Shown piece by piece: positions 17,214 to 27,762 of a stretch of 64,000 bases of DNA. The notes below the pieces were generated by a model. It did not search any database and was not told the DNA's origin. It saw nothing but the letters and a program-made list of their open reading frames with translations. The translations under genes and the position numbers were made by a program. This DNA comes from Streptococcus vestibularis. GTDB taxonomy: Bacteria; Bacillota; Bacilli; Lactobacillales; Streptococcaceae. Location of the stretch: contig JAABLG010000009.1 of the NCBI GenBank assembly GCA_010604095.1, positions 24,966 to 88,965 on the forward strand, in the 5' to 3' direction. The stretch's first letter is position 1; each line of letters opens with the position of its first letter.

Positions 17214-17241
17214 CAAAAAAGAAACCCGCAGGCTTCTTTTC
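17214..17241 (-). terminator. Terminator of gdhA
   Basis: GAAGCC-TGCG-GGTTTC stem followed by T6 on the minus strand. Confidence 0.8.
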
Positions 17242-17283
17242 TTATTTTATCGAGAGGCTTATTAATCAGGTCAGGTCTGCTAA

Positions 17284-18663
<1,380 letters not shown>

Positions 18664-18685
18664 TTAGTAATTTAATTACATGAAT

Positions 18686-18714
18686 AGTATAAATTTTCAG
18701 AATCTTCTTGTCAA
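18686..18714 (-). promoter_or_regulatory. gdhA promoter
   Basis: TTGACA, 17 bases, TATACT on the minus strand. The short leader contains the palindrome GTAATT-T-AATTAC (18667-18679), which partly resembles the NrtR-like sites in front of nadR. Confidence 0.8.
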
Positions 18715-18902
18715 GTATTTTTTGTTATTTTTTTGATTTGTATGTTAGATTTTATGACATCAATTCAATTTTATCTATTTTAAGTCTTTTCTAAAACCTT
18801 ATCAATTCAGCAATGTAAGCGCATTAACTTTTTCGGCTTTTTCTTGAATTTTTTTTTGCTTTTTTTGAAAATTTCATGCCATATTGGACGTGAAAAGCAA
18901 TT

Positions 18903-18971
18903 TAGTAATTTTACTATTTTCTATTTACAAAGACTTTGAGCTATGCTACTATTAATTTAGTAATTTTACTA
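18903..18971 (+). promoter_or_regulatory. nadR-nrtR promoter bracketed by two NrtR-like operators
   Basis: The promoter TTTACA (18924-18929), 17 bases, TACTAT (18947-18952) lies between two identical palindromes TAGTAATTTTACTA at 18903-18916 and 18958-18971. The identity extends to 19 bases, and the offset is 55 bases. The right copy covers the likely transcription start. nrtR lies in the operon, so NAD-linked autoregulation is likely; the assignment is inference. Confidence 0.75.
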
Positions 18972-18995
18972 TATTTCAAATAAAGGATTATTCTT

Positions 18996-20102
18996 ATGAA
19001 AAGAAAACAGCTATCAGGAAAGCGTATTGGGATTGTGTTTGGAACTTTCGCTCCAATGCACATTGGGCATGTTGACCTCATCACCAAAGCCAAACGCTAT
19101 AACGACAATGTTCTAGTAATCGTTAGTGGCAGTAATGGTCAGGAAGATCGTGGAACACGCGCAGGCCTATCACTCAACCGACGCTTTCGTTACGTTCGTG
19201 AAGTATTTTATGATGACGAACTTGTTGTCGTAGATAAATTAGATGAAGAAGGGATGCCTGCCTACCCTGAGGGCTGGATTCCATGGGTTAAGCATGTTAA
19301 GGAGCTTATCGCGAAAAATACCGACACCCCTGAAAAAGTCACCTTTTATGTTGGTGAGCCCGAGTATGTGGCTGAACTCAATGAACACTATCCCCAAGCG
19401 CAGGTAGAGCTCATCGAACGTTCTATTATAGACATCTCTGCTACCGAGATTCGTGATAACCCTATGGAAAATTGGCGATTTATCACTAAGCCTTTCCGTC
19501 GCCATTTTACACGAAAGGTCCTGGTTGTCGGATCTGCTAGCGGTGGAAAAACTACCCTCGTGAAAGATTTGGCTCGTACATACAATGCTCCCTGTTCTCT
19601 GGAATATGCCCGTGAGTATCAAGAAAAGTATAATGTTCGTGATGATGAATTGGATACCAATGACTATATTCACCTCTTGACCGACCAATATGCACAGACA
19701 GCTGATATCATTGATAAGGGGCAACACTCAGGTCTTATCTTTGCAGATACCAATTCAACGGTGACAAAGGTTTATATTGACTACTATTTGAAGGAGAGTA
19801 TTTCTCAAGAAGAATTTGACACCTTGGACCGCCTCTATCAAGTCACTCAAGCTCGTGAAAAATGGGATTTGATTTTTGTCATTCTACCAAAGTCAAACTA
19901 TGTTGATGATGGTTTTCGCGATATGACCATGGCTGACCATCATACACGTGACTGGTTTACCAAACATCTTTTAGACCTACTGTCACCATTTAAAGACAAA
20001 ATCGTTATTTTAGGGGATAATAGTGACAGTGATAGTTTTTTTGCAGACAACTACCATTTTGCCAAAAAGGCAATCAATGAACGGTTGCATATTGAGGTTT
20101 AG
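18996..20102 (+). CDS. nadR: Bifunctional NMN adenylyltransferase / nicotinamide riboside kinase
   Basis: 368 aa, cytoplasmic NAD salvage enzyme. Residues ~10-170 form the nucleotidyltransferase domain (GIVFGTFAPMHIGHVDLI, with the HIGH motif, and SATEIR). Residues ~175-360 form the riboside kinase domain, with P-loop GSASGGKTTLV. Unlike enterobacterial NadR there is no N-terminal helix-turn-helix, so the transcriptional role is presumably taken by NrtR, encoded next. AAAGGA lies eight bases before the ATG. Confidence 0.94.
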   Translation: MKRKQLSGKRIGIVFGTFAPMHIGHVDLITKAKRYNDNVLVIVSGSNGQEDRGTRAGLSLNRRFRYVREVFYDDELVVVDKLDEEGMPAYPEGWIPWVKHVKELIAKNTDTPEKVTFYVGEPEYVAELNEHYPQAQVELIERSIIDISATEIRDNPMENWRFITKPFRRHFTRKVLVVGSASGGKTTLVKDLARTYNAPCSLEYAREYQEKYNVRDDELDTNDYIHLLTDQYAQTADIIDKGQHSGLIFADTNSTVTKVYIDYYLKESISQEEFDTLDRLYQVTQAREKWDLIFVILPKSNYVDDGFRDMTMADHHTRDWFTKHLLDLLSPFKDKIVILGDNSDSDSFFADNYHFAKKAINERLHIEV

Positions 20103-20159
20103 ATGACCTCTTCAAGCGTTCATCTCTCAACTTAGCATCAAAGACAAGGAGGAAAAAAC

Positions 20160-20912
20160 ATGTCGAAAACCTTTGAAAATTCTGGTAGTGAAAAGGACTT
20201 CTTGAAAATCTACCAACAAGAAGAAATGGATAAGTATGTCAGACCCTCAGTAACTGTAGACTCAGTCATCTTCCGCTATTATGAGGGAAGCGTTCAAACC
20301 TTACTTATCAAGCGAAAAAACCATCCCTTCTTGGGAAAATATGCGCTTAGTGGGGGCTTCGTCCAAGAACAAGAAGATCTCAATATAGCTGTTTGTCGCG
20401 AAGTTCTTGAAGAAACATCGGTTCAACTCAATCCAGAACATATTGAACAACTCATCACCGTTGGGACACCTTATCGTGACCCTCGAATGTGGACAATTTC
20501 AGTAGCCTATCTCTGTTTTATGTCTTACGATGACCACCAAGTAGAAAAGGCTGCAGATGATGCCGCATCTACCCATTGGCTAGACATTGCGATGATAAAT
20601 GGCCAGTTACAACTGATTGACGGTGACAAGCAACTGACTCAAGATGACCTTGCTTTCGACCATTGGGATATTCTGTTGACTGCCATGAAACGCATTAAGG
20701 GACGATTAGAATATCATCCAACCATACTCAGCATCATGCCTGATGAAAACACCTTAACCACCTACCGTCAGCTTTTTGGGACTTTTAACGAGGATTATCT
20801 CAAAATGGATTCCACAAATTTCTTGCGTCGCTTTAAACATATTTTTCAAAAAACAGGCCGCCAGATGGCAACGAGAACCAAAAAAGCTGCCACTTATTCC
20901 TATAAAATCTAG
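20160..20912 (+). CDS. nrtR: NrtR: Nudix-related transcriptional regulator of NAD metabolism
   Basis: 250 aa. The Nudix domain (~30-155) keeps most of the box: GFVQEQEDLNIAVCREVLEE, with RE and EE present and the later Gly replaced by Ser. A winged-helix C-terminal region (~160-250) includes TYRQLFGTFNEDYLKMDSTNF. The NrtR family senses ADP-ribose or related NAD metabolites and binds palindromic operators upstream of NAD genes. Position 57 bases after nadR, and the two palindromes ahead of nadR, support this. AAGGAGG precedes the ATG. Confidence 0.9.
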   Translation: MSKTFENSGSEKDFLKIYQQEEMDKYVRPSVTVDSVIFRYYEGSVQTLLIKRKNHPFLGKYALSGGFVQEQEDLNIAVCREVLEETSVQLNPEHIEQLITVGTPYRDPRMWTISVAYLCFMSYDDHQVEKAADDAASTHWLDIAMINGQLQLIDGDKQLTQDDLAFDHWDILLTAMKRIKGRLEYHPTILSIMPDENTLTTYRQLFGTFNEDYLKMDSTNFLRRFKHIFQKTGRQMATRTKKAATYSYKI

Positions 20913-20934
20913 ACTCCTTAAAGAAGGTCTTTGT
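20911..20934 (+). terminator. Possible weak terminator after nrtR
   Basis: AGAC-CCTT / AAGG-TCT imperfect hairpin followed by TTTGTTT. It directly precedes the -35 of the next gene. Confidence 0.4.
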
Positions 20935-20963
20935 TTGACAATTCGACTCTCACATAGTAGTAT
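20935..20963 (+). promoter_or_regulatory. Promoter of the DUF308 membrane protein gene
   Basis: TTGACA, 17 bases, TAGTAT, ending 26 bases before the start codon. Confidence 0.65.
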
Positions 20964-20989
20964 TAAGAAAAATTAAAAAGAGGTATCGT

Positions 20990-21493
20990 ATGAAAAGTTT
21001 TACATTGATTAGCGGAATCCTCATAACCCTCTTGGGCGTCTTTTTCTTCGCTAATCCTACTAATCTTCTGGCCATCGTCGGTTGGCTTTTTGCTCTAGTG
21101 ATGTTAGTATCAGGTGTATCAAGCCTCATGGTCTATTTCAAACGAGATAATGAGAAGCGTTCCTTTATTCAACTTCTTCAAAGTATTATTTCAATCATTT
21201 TTGGTATTATTTTGCTTTCAACATCAGCATGGGTACTCTCAGGTGTTGCCGTAACTATCATCGCTTGGTGGTTGCTGGTCTCAGCCTTTACTCAGGGTTT
21301 TCACGCCTATCGCCAACGTCAGTTTGGCTTTTCAGGTCAACCTGCCCTGTCAATTGCCTTGATTTGCCTCGTCTTTGGACTACTGCTCTTTAGCGCACCA
21401 TTTTTCTCAGCCTTTCTGATTGGGCGCTTGGTAGCTTCATTGATTATTTTTGCAGGTGTCTCTGTTCTCTCCTTTTCATTCCGCTTGTGGTAG
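20990..21493 (+). CDS. HdeD/DUF308-family membrane protein
   Basis: 167 aa with six predicted membrane segments arranged as three two-helix repeats (GILITLLGVFFFANP, IISIIFGIILLSTSAWVLSG and ALICLVFGLLLFSAP begin the odd helices). The recurring G-x(6)-(L/F)-x-(A/S)-P/W pattern is typical of DUF308 proteins related to acid-resistance membrane protein HdeD. No biochemical function is established. It has its own promoter and shares a bidirectional terminator with the convergent ABC-F gene. Confidence 0.8.
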   Translation: MKSFTLISGILITLLGVFFFANPTNLLAIVGWLFALVMLVSGVSSLMVYFKRDNEKRSFIQLLQSIISIIFGIILLSTSAWVLSGVAVTIIAWWLLVSAFTQGFHAYRQRQFGFSGQPALSIALICLVFGLLLFSAPFFSAFLIGRLVASLIIFAGVSVLSFSFRLW

Positions 21494-21518
21494 GATAGAA
21501 CCATTCACCAGATAAACA

Positions 21519-21549
21519 TAAAAAAGCCTTGCATCTGCAGGGCTTTTGT
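21519..21549. terminator. Bidirectional terminator between DUF308 and ABC-F genes
   Basis: AAAAGCCTTGC-ATCT-GCAGGGCTTTT stem with A/T runs on both sides, between convergent genes. Confidence 0.85.
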
Positions 21550-21571
21550 CATACTTTGATTACTAAAGAAC

Positions 21572-23452
21572 TTACCCTTCTAGCTCACTCAAATACTCAT
21601 AGCGTTCATATTTTTCAAGCAAGCTTTCATTAGTGGCATCCAAGTCACGTTGAAGGCTGGCTAGCTGTCCATAATCGCTTGCATTTTCAAGCATGGCTGC
21701 TTCAATCTCTTCGATTTTAGCTTCAAGCTCGGCAATTTCATCTTCAATAGTCGCCCACTCTTGTTTTTCAAAGTAACTCATGCGTTTTTTGTCTTCTTTG
21801 ACTTTTTCAACCTTAACGCTAGCTTGTGCTTTTTCCTTCTCAAGAAGGGCCGATTGCTCTTGTAAGAAGGCTTTTTCATCAAGGTAGTCCGTATAATTGC
21901 CAAAGAACTCACGCACGCCACCATCTTCAAAGGCTAGAATCTTGTTTGCCACCTTGTCCAAGAAATAGCGGTCGTGACTTACGGTAACGACAGGGCCACC
22001 AAAACCATTAAGGAAGTTTTCCAAAACCGTCAAAGTTGCAATGTCCAGGTCGTTTGTCGGCTCATCCAAGAGCAGAACATTGGGCTTTTCAATCAAAATC
22101 TTAAGTAGATAAAGACGTTTCTTTTCCCCACCAGAGAGCTTAGCAATCTGTGTTCCATGGGTAGAACGAGGAAAAAGGAACTGCTCCAAGAGCTCGGTGA
22201 TACTGGTTGTTCCAACTGTTGTCTTGACTTCATCCGCCACTTCTTGCAAGTAGTTAATGACACGCTTGCTCTCATCCATGTCCTTAATTTGCTGTGAGAA
22301 ATAACCAATACGTACCGTCTCACCAATATCCAAGACACCAGCTGTAGGCACAAGATCACCATTAATGAGATTGAGCAAGGTCGATTTCCCGACACCGTTA
22401 TCACCAACAATACCGATACGATCACGATTTTGCATGATAAGGTTGAAATCACTGAGAATTTGCTTGCCAGCTTCATAAGCAAAATCGACATGCTCAAAGT
22501 TAACTACCTTCTTACCAATACGGCTAGTCTCAAAGTTAATTTCAAGATCGTCATTATTGACCGTTTGGTGAACCTCACCCTTTAGATCCTTAAAACGATT
22601 GATACGAGCTTGTTGTTTGGTCGCACGAGCTTGTGGTTGCGTTCGCATCCAGGCCAACTCCTGCTTATAGAGTTGCTTTTTCTTGTGTAGAGCTGCTGCA
22701 TCACGCTCATCTTGTTCAGCCTTGAGTCGCACGTAATCTTGATAATTTCCTTGGTACTCAATCAGATTAGCCTGATCTAGCTCAAAGATGCGTGTTGCCA
22801 CATTATCCAAGAAATAACGGTCGTGGGTAATGAAAAGCACGGTTTTTTTAGACGACTTGAGAAAATTTGTCAACCAGGCAATGGTATCAATATCCAAATG
22901 GTTGGTTGGTTCGTCCAAAAGCAAAAGATCAGCATCATTCAAGAGAACCTGAGCCAACTGAACACGACGTCGAAGACCCCCTGAGAGGTCACCAACCTTT
23001 TGCGAGAGGTCTGAAAGACCCAGCCTAGACAAGACTGTCTTAACCTCACTTTCAATAGACCAAGCATCCAGACTATCCATCTCAGCCATAACCTTCTCCA
23101 AGCGAGTCTGATTATCCTCAGAATAATCCGCCATAAGCGTTTCATACTCACGAATCAAGGCCATCTCACGAAGGTCCGATGACAAGACCGTATCAAGAAC
23201 TGTCTTGCTATCATCAAATTCTGGCTCCTGAGTCAAATAAGCTATCTTGTAGCCATTGGCCTTGGTGAAAGGCGAGACATCACCATCAAATCCAATACGC
23301 TCAGATACAACATCTAACAAGGTTGTCTTACCTGTCCCATTGACACCAATAATCCCAATACGATCCAAATCATGGATAATGAATGAAATCTCTTTAAAAA
23401 CCGTCTTATCTCCAACGGACTTGGTTAATTTTTCAACAATAAAATCTGACAT
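21572..23452 (-). CDS. ABC-F family ATPase (Uup-like)
   Basis: 626 aa, two ATP-binding domains in tandem without membrane segments. NBD1: Walker A GVNGTGKTT, signature LSGGLRRRVQ, LLLLDEPTNHLD. NBD2: GDNGVGKST, LSGGEKKRL, LLLDEPTNDLD. A charged linker (~245-300, the P-site tRNA interaction motif region) separates them, and a C-terminal coiled coil (~545-620) resembles Uup. ABC-F proteins act on the ribosome or DNA rather than in transport. It is last in the run DUF1149-degV-dapB-cca. GGAGG precedes the ATG. Confidence 0.9.
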   Translation of the reverse strand: MSDFIVEKLTKSVGDKTVFKEISFIIHDLDRIGIIGVNGTGKTTLLDVVSERIGFDGDVSPFTKANGYKIAYLTQEPEFDDSKTVLDTVLSSDLREMALIREYETLMADYSEDNQTRLEKVMAEMDSLDAWSIESEVKTVLSRLGLSDLSQKVGDLSGGLRRRVQLAQVLLNDADLLLLDEPTNHLDIDTIAWLTNFLKSSKKTVLFITHDRYFLDNVATRIFELDQANLIEYQGNYQDYVRLKAEQDERDAAALHKKKQLYKQELAWMRTQPQARATKQQARINRFKDLKGEVHQTVNNDDLEINFETSRIGKKVVNFEHVDFAYEAGKQILSDFNLIMQNRDRIGIVGDNGVGKSTLLNLINGDLVPTAGVLDIGETVRIGYFSQQIKDMDESKRVINYLQEVADEVKTTVGTTSITELLEQFLFPRSTHGTQIAKLSGGEKKRLYLLKILIEKPNVLLLDEPTNDLDIATLTVLENFLNGFGGPVVTVSHDRYFLDKVANKILAFEDGGVREFFGNYTDYLDEKAFLQEQSALLEKEKAQASVKVEKVKEDKKRMSYFEKQEWATIEDEIAELEAKIEEIEAAMLENASDYGQLASLQRDLDATNESLLEKYERYEYLSELEG

Positions 23453-23473
23453 CTTACCTCCTTTTTACAAATA

Positions 23474-23511
23474 ACACCGCTACGGATCTTACGCATGCTC
23501 TGTAGCGGTGT
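23474..23511. terminator. 10-bp hairpin between cca and the ABC-F gene
   Basis: ACACCGCTAC pairs with GTAGCGGTGT around an 18-base loop. On the minus strand only a weak T-run follows (TATTTGT), so it may attenuate rather than fully end the upstream operon. GGAGG of the ABC-F gene lies a few bases beyond. Confidence 0.55.
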
Positions 23512-23535
23512 GTCATTTTTATAACGTCTAAAGGT

Positions 23536-24738
23536 TCACTTCATAGCTTGAACAAAGGCTATAATGGCTTCCTTGTCATTAGCTAGATTTCCATTAACAA
23601 TAGTATTTTCAATAGCTTTGAGTGTACGACCAAGGTCCGGCCCAGGTTTGAAACCCAGCTCTTTCATCAGCATACCGCCATTTACAACAATTTCGTGCTT
23701 ATCATGGATGAGCAACTGACCATCCAACTCAGCAATACTCTCATAATCGACTGTCAAGCCCTGAGCTTGTCTCAAACCTTCAGCTTCCTCTAGGAGCTCC
23801 TTACCATAGTGATAAACATCTTGCTTGGTCACAGCTCTCTCCATACGGAATTTGAAAATCTCAACCAGAGATTGTACTGTCTTCTGGAAATTCACAGAGG
23901 TCTTCCATTTTTTAAGGAAAGAGCGTGGATTGTCATGCTTGAGAGCCAAAAGCGTTGCTGCCCAGGCCTGCTCAGAACTTGTAAATCTAAATCCTTCAGC
24001 ATAATCTGCCACAAAAGACTGCCATTTCTCAGCTGTCTCTTGAAAATCTGGAAGGTACTGATAGGCCTTAGTCTCTAGAAGAGCCTTGATTCCTTTCTTC
24101 CAATGTGGGGCCAAAAGTAGCTTATCAAACTCGATGAAACTTCGCTCAATCGAAATCTTTTCCAAAAGCGGAGCATGGCTGGTCATCGCCTCAAAAGTCT
24201 TTTCTTCGATATCAAAGTCTAAACTTGCCGCAAAACGTAACCCACGCATGATGCGAAGGGCATCCTCGTTAAAGCGTTCCTCAGCCTTACCAACAGCCCT
24301 CAAAACACGGTTGTCCAAGTCAGCAAGACCATTGAACTTGTCGATAACCTCAGCATTTTCATTAAGAGCAAAAGCATTGACTGTAAAATCACGACGCTTA
24401 AGATCCTCTTCCAACGAACGCACAAAGGACACACTGGACGGACGACGGTAATCTACATAGACATCCTCTGTGCGGAAGGTCGTCACCTCATATTCACCGC
24501 CATTTTCCAAAACCAAGACCGTCCCATGCTCTATGCCGATATCTACCGTACGCTCGAAAATCTGTTTGGTTTCCTCAGGGTAAGAAGACGATGCAATGTC
24601 CACGTCATGGATGGGACGATTGAGAAGAACATCACGAACAGATCCTCCAACAAAGTAAGCCTCAAATCCAGCAGCCTTAATTTTCTCTAATATTGGTAAA
24701 GCCTCCTGAAACTCAGAAGGCAAATAACTTAATCTCAT
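23536..24738 (-). CDS. cca: CCA-adding tRNA nucleotidyltransferase
   Basis: Adds or repairs the 3' CCA end of tRNAs. 400 aa, class II. The N-terminal catalytic domain has [16 protein letters not shown] and the metal-binding [12 protein letters not shown] (DxD). [11 protein letters not shown] and [21 protein letters not shown] follow. The ATG overlaps the dapB stop by four bases and lacks a strong ribosome site of its own, which suggests translational coupling. Confidence 0.96.
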   Translation of the reverse strand: MRLSYLPSEFQEALPILEKIKAAGFEAYFVGGSVRDVLLNRPIHDVDIASSSYPEETKQIFERTVDIGIEHGTVLVLENGGEYEVTTFRTEDVYVDYRRPSSVSFVRSLEEDLKRRDFTVNAFALNENAEVIDKFNGLADLDNRVLRAVGKAEERFNEDALRIMRGLRFAASLDFDIEEKTFEAMTSHAPLLEKISIERSFIEFDKLLLAPHWKKGIKALLETKAYQYLPDFQETAEKWQSFVADYAEGFRFTSSEQAWAATLLALKHDNPRSFLKKWKTSVNFQKTVQSLVEIFKFRMERAVTKQDVYHYGKELLEEAEGLRQAQGLTVDYESIAELDGQLLIHDKHEIVVNGGMLMKELGFKPGPDLGRTLKAIENTIVNGNLANDKEAIIAFVQAMK

Positions 24739-25502
24739 AGTAAATGTTCCAAACCATAAACAAGCTGGTCACGTTTAACCACTTCTTTAATCCCAAGATT
24801 AACACCACCCATAAAGGAAATACGGTCGTAAGAGTCGTGACGCAAGGTCAAGCCTTCTCCTTGGGCACCAAAGATGACCTCTTGGTGAGCCACAAGACCT
24901 GGCAAACGCACACTGTGAATACGGAAGCCATCAAACTCCGCACCACGTGCTCCGGCAAGTGTTTCCACCTCATCTTCAGCTCCTTGACGTTTAGGTTCAC
25001 GAACTTCACGAATAAGTTCAGCCGTTTTCACTGCTGTACCTGAAGGGGCATCCTTCTTCTTATCGTGGTGAAGCTCAATGATTTCAAGGTCTGGGAAGTA
25101 TTTGCTGGCTTCTGCCGCAAACTTCATCAGAAGGATGGCACCAATAGCAAAGTTTGGAGCAATCAAGCCACCAATTGACTTGTCTTTAGAAAGGGCTGTC
25201 AAGTCCTGAATCTGTGCTTCTGTAAATCCTGTCGTACCCACAACTGGTGCAAAACCATTTTCCAAAGCAAAATGGGTATTTTCATAGGCAACAGCTGGCA
25301 TGGTGAAATCCACCCAGACATCTGCGTCAAAGCCAACCAAATCCGCCTTATCCGTGAAGACAGGAACACCGTCCACTTCTTTTTCTGTCGCAAATGGGTC
25401 AAGCAAGGCAGCCAAGGTCAATTCATCATCTCCCTTGACCATATCAACCGCAGTTGAACCCATTCTTCCTTTAAATCCAGCAACAATAACTTTAATAGAC
25501 AT
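24735..25502 (-). CDS. dapB: 4-hydroxy-tetrahydrodipicolinate reductase
   Basis: 255 aa, NAD(P)H-dependent step of diaminopimelate/lysine synthesis. The Rossmann motif [10 protein letters not shown] is at the N-terminus. The catalytic region [15 protein letters not shown] has the conserved His-His and Lys, and [26 protein letters not shown] follows. GAGAGGAAA precedes the ATG. It lies between a DegV-type gene and cca, a familiar streptococcal arrangement. Confidence 0.96.
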   Translation of the reverse strand: MSIKVIVAGFKGRMGSTAVDMVKGDDELTLAALLDPFATEKEVDGVPVFTDKADLVGFDADVWVDFTMPAVAYENTHFALENGFAPVVGTTGFTEAQIQDLTALSKDKSIGGLIAPNFAIGAILLMKFAAEASKYFPDLEIIELHHDKKKDAPSGTAVKTAELIREVREPKRQGAEDEVETLAGARGAEFDGFRIHSVRLPGLVAHQEVIFGAQGEGLTLRHDSYDRISFMGGVNLGIKEVVKRDQLVYGLEHLL

Positions 25503-25563
25503 ATCATTTTTCCTCTCTATTGATCATAGTTGTAGACAATCCCCATTCAAAATGGATTGTTCT

Positions 25564-26406
25564 TTATTTGGTGAACTTAGGTGTCAAGCCTAGAACTAAC
25601 GCTCCCTCTCCCAAGTGGGTAGCAATCACGGCACAGAGAGACACCACTGTTGAAACCTCAACACCTTGGGCTTCAAGCTGTTCTTTAAAATCCTCTGCCT
25701 TTTCAGGAACATTGGTATGCAAAATGCTGAGCTCCATGTTTTGATTGTCCTCAGCTAGGGCAACCAAACGCTTCACAGCTTTCTTCTCTGTACGCACCTT
25801 TTCAAAAACAACGATTTTTCCTTCATCATTAAAATTCAAAATAGGTTTGATAGACAAAAGATTTCCTAAAAGCGCCGAACCATTCGACAAACGTCCTCCC
25901 TTAACCAAATGGTGAAGGTCATCCACGAGAATATAAGCTGTTGTTTGTGCAATTTGCTCATCTAGTTTCTTCAAGATATTGTCAAAAGACATCTCTTGAG
26001 CTGACCAATGCAAAACGTTTCTCACCATGGCACCCATAGGAGTTGCCGTTATTTTAGTATCAGGAAAAGCAATCTTCAGCTTGGCATGATCTTCAATCAA
26101 AAACTGACTGTTGGCCCAAAAGCCAGAAATGCCTGATGAAAGGAAAAGCCCAATGACATTGGTGTAACCTTTATCCTCTAACTCCATCAGCAGGTTATCC
26201 AAATCAGCCAGATTAGGTTGCGACGTCTTGAGCAGTTCTTCTGAGTTCGCCATTTGCGCATAAAACTGTTTCAAGTCCAAGTTTTTTCCTTCAACAAAAG
26301 GCTGCCCCTCAATGATGACCGGAATATCTAAAATATATACATCAGCATGTCCCTGAATATCGACAGGGAGATTAACCGATGAATCCGTAATAACTGCAAG
26401 AGTCAT
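25564..26406 (-). CDS. DegV family fatty-acid-binding protein
   Basis: 280 aa. DegV/FakB-type proteins bind fatty acids; some present them to the FakA kinase. Visible motifs are the N-terminal VITDSSVNLP, TSQPNLADLDNLLMELEDKG and LSSGISGFWANS in the lipid pocket region, and LVDDLHHLVKGGRLSN. The frame is open upstream to 26460, overlapping DUF1149. ATG 26406 gives the family start MTLAVITDSS, with GGAG upstream, one base past the DUF1149 stop. Whether it serves the fatty-acid kinase is inference. Confidence 0.9.
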   Translation of the reverse strand: MTLAVITDSSVNLPVDIQGHADVYILDIPVIIEGQPFVEGKNLDLKQFYAQMANSEELLKTSQPNLADLDNLLMELEDKGYTNVIGLFLSSGISGFWANSQFLIEDHAKLKIAFPDTKITATPMGAMVRNVLHWSAQEMSFDNILKKLDEQIAQTTAYILVDDLHHLVKGGRLSNGSALLGNLLSIKPILNFNDEGKIVVFEKVRTEKKAVKRLVALAEDNQNMELSILHTNVPEKAEDFKEQLEAQGVEVSTVVSLCAVIATHLGEGALVLGLTPKFTK

Positions 26407-26407
26407 C

Positions 26408-26782
26408 TTAGAACTCCAAGTTGATACCTGGGCGATCCAAGGCAATCTCAGTGACTTCATAAGTCAAACGTTGAAGCGTATCCAACAAAGGTGCCGCCAA
26501 AGTCTCTGCTTCTTCTTGTGAGAAGTCTTTAGGTTCATTGACGATACGGTTTTGAATATGATCCATTTGAGAGACAATCCCTGAGATAACAAACTCATCA
26601 CGGACAATCATAAATTGCAAAACAGCAACAACCGACGTGTTGTTAGCTTCTTCATCTTTATTGTGCAACTGGAAAGTTACCTCAACATTAGTTTTAGGAA
26701 CACCATTTTCTTTTTCCCACTCATGGTTACGAACATCATAGTGGTAACGGTTAACGAATACTTTTTCGCGAATTAAATCCAT
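26408..26782 (-). CDS. DUF1149 family protein (SecB-like fold)
   Basis: 124 aa, no signal or membrane segment, beta-rich N-terminal half (FVNRYHYDVRNHEWEKEN, VTFQLHNKDEEANNTSVVAVLQFMIV) and helical C-terminus. The family is common in streptococci and resembles SecB-like chaperones by fold prediction; no function is proven. It is first in the DUF1149-degV-dapB-cca unit. AAGGAG precedes the ATG, and an extended -10 lies at 26816-26824. Confidence 0.8.
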   Translation of the reverse strand: MDLIREKVFVNRYHYDVRNHEWEKENGVPKTNVEVTFQLHNKDEEANNTSVVAVLQFMIVRDEFVISGIVSQMDHIQNRIVNEPKDFSQEEAETLAAPLLDTLQRLTYEVTEIALDRPGINLEF

Positions 26783-26815
26783 TAGTCATTATTCTCCTTG
26801 ATACAATTACTCTTT

Positions 26816-26824
26816 ATTATAGCA
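26816..26824 (-). promoter_or_regulatory. Extended -10 of the DUF1149-degV-dapB-cca operon
   Basis: TGC-TATAAT on the minus strand, 33 bases before the DUF1149 start. No good -35 is seen. Confidence 0.55.
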
Positions 26825-26961
26825 TAAATATGGTTTTTGATGGAAATATTATTGACAGAAAAATGAGTATTTTAATGAGTTTTTAACACTATAATTCGGG
26901 AGTAACTGACAAATGAAAATAAAGACGAGAGTAGGGCAAAACTTGAATGAACGAGTAAAAA

Positions 26962-27003
26962 ACTAAAAGAGGGCCCTCTCAACAATAAGAGAACCCTTTA
27001 AAC
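26962..27003 (-). terminator. Terminator-like hairpin after the GNAT gene at 27 kb
   Basis: On the minus strand AGGGTTCTC and GAGAGGGCCCT can pair imperfectly around TTATTGTT and are followed by CTTTTAGTTTTTT. The rest of this gap is AT-rich without ORFs. Confidence 0.55.
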
Positions 27004-27008
27004 AAGCA

Positions 27009-27704
27009 CTAACATTCCTTTAATGAACGTTTCTGTTGTCCATTTTCGTCAAAATTATCAGGAGCTAACCAGTTCTCAAAGCGCTCTTTTAGTTCAGGCC
27101 ACTCACTGTCAATAATAGAGAACCAGTCCGTATCACGGCTACGTCCCTTATAGATAGCATGGTTACGGAAACGCCCTTCGAAGGTGAAACCTAGTCGCTG
27201 TGCTGCATTGGCGGAAGGACGGTTGAGACTGTCACATTTCCATTCATAGCGACGGTAGTTTAGCACGTCAAAAACATAGGTCATCACTAAATATTGGGCT
27301 TCGGTAGCTGCTCGCGTTTTTTGTAAGGCTGGAGCCAAAATGACCCGTCCCATCTCTACACTCCGATTTTTAGGCGTAATAGCCATGAGTGAGAAAGTGC
27401 CCAGAACCTTTCCTGAGGCCTTATCCCTAATGGCAAAGAAATAAGGATTAGAAGACTGCTCATAGTCTTCCAAACACTGACGTACTGCTTCTTCAGATTC
27501 AAAAGGATCCGCATACATATAGGTCCAGTCAGAAAGAATCCGATTGGTAAAGTAAAAGTCAAGAATATCCTCGTAGTGTTCTGCTACTGTCAAATGTTCA
27601 ACGCTACAATAGCGACCGTCCAAGAGAGTGATGTCCGGCATCTTCCCAGGGCTGGCATCCGCTAAGCTTGGTCCGACTTCTTGTTGGTACTGATTCAAAG
27701 GCAT
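27009..27704 (-). CDS. GNAT-family acetyltransferase (RimJ/RimL-like)
   Basis: About 231 aa. The pattern VEMGRVILAPALQKTRAATEAQYLVMTYVF, YRRYEWKCDSLNRPSANAAQRLGFTFEGRFRNHAIYKGRSRDTDWFSI is typical of the Acetyltransf_3 group that includes ribosomal-protein and small-molecule acetyltransferases. The substrate is unknown. ATG 27704 has AAGGAAG at a better distance than ATG 27710. It lies behind rpmA, separated by a terminator. Confidence 0.85.
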   Translation of the reverse strand: MPLNQYQQEVGPSLADASPGKMPDITLLDGRYCSVEHLTVAEHYEDILDFYFTNRILSDWTYMYADPFESEEAVRQCLEDYEQSSNPYFFAIRDKASGKVLGTFSLMAITPKNRSVEMGRVILAPALQKTRAATEAQYLVMTYVFDVLNYRRYEWKCDSLNRPSANAAQRLGFTFEGRFRNHAIYKGRSRDTDWFSIIDSEWPELKERFENWLAPDNFDENGQQKRSLKEC

Positions 27705-27723
27705 AGTCATCTTCCTTTCATAA

Positions 27724-27755
27724 ATAAGAAAAGCCTACACAAAAGTGCAGACTTT
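27724..27755 (-). terminator. Terminator of rplU-rpmA
   Basis: The 11-bp stem AAAGTCTGCAC / GTGTAGGCTTT (two G-U pairs) has a 4-base loop and is followed by TTCTTATTT on the minus strand. Confidence 0.75.
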
Positions 27756-27762
27756 AGCTGAA

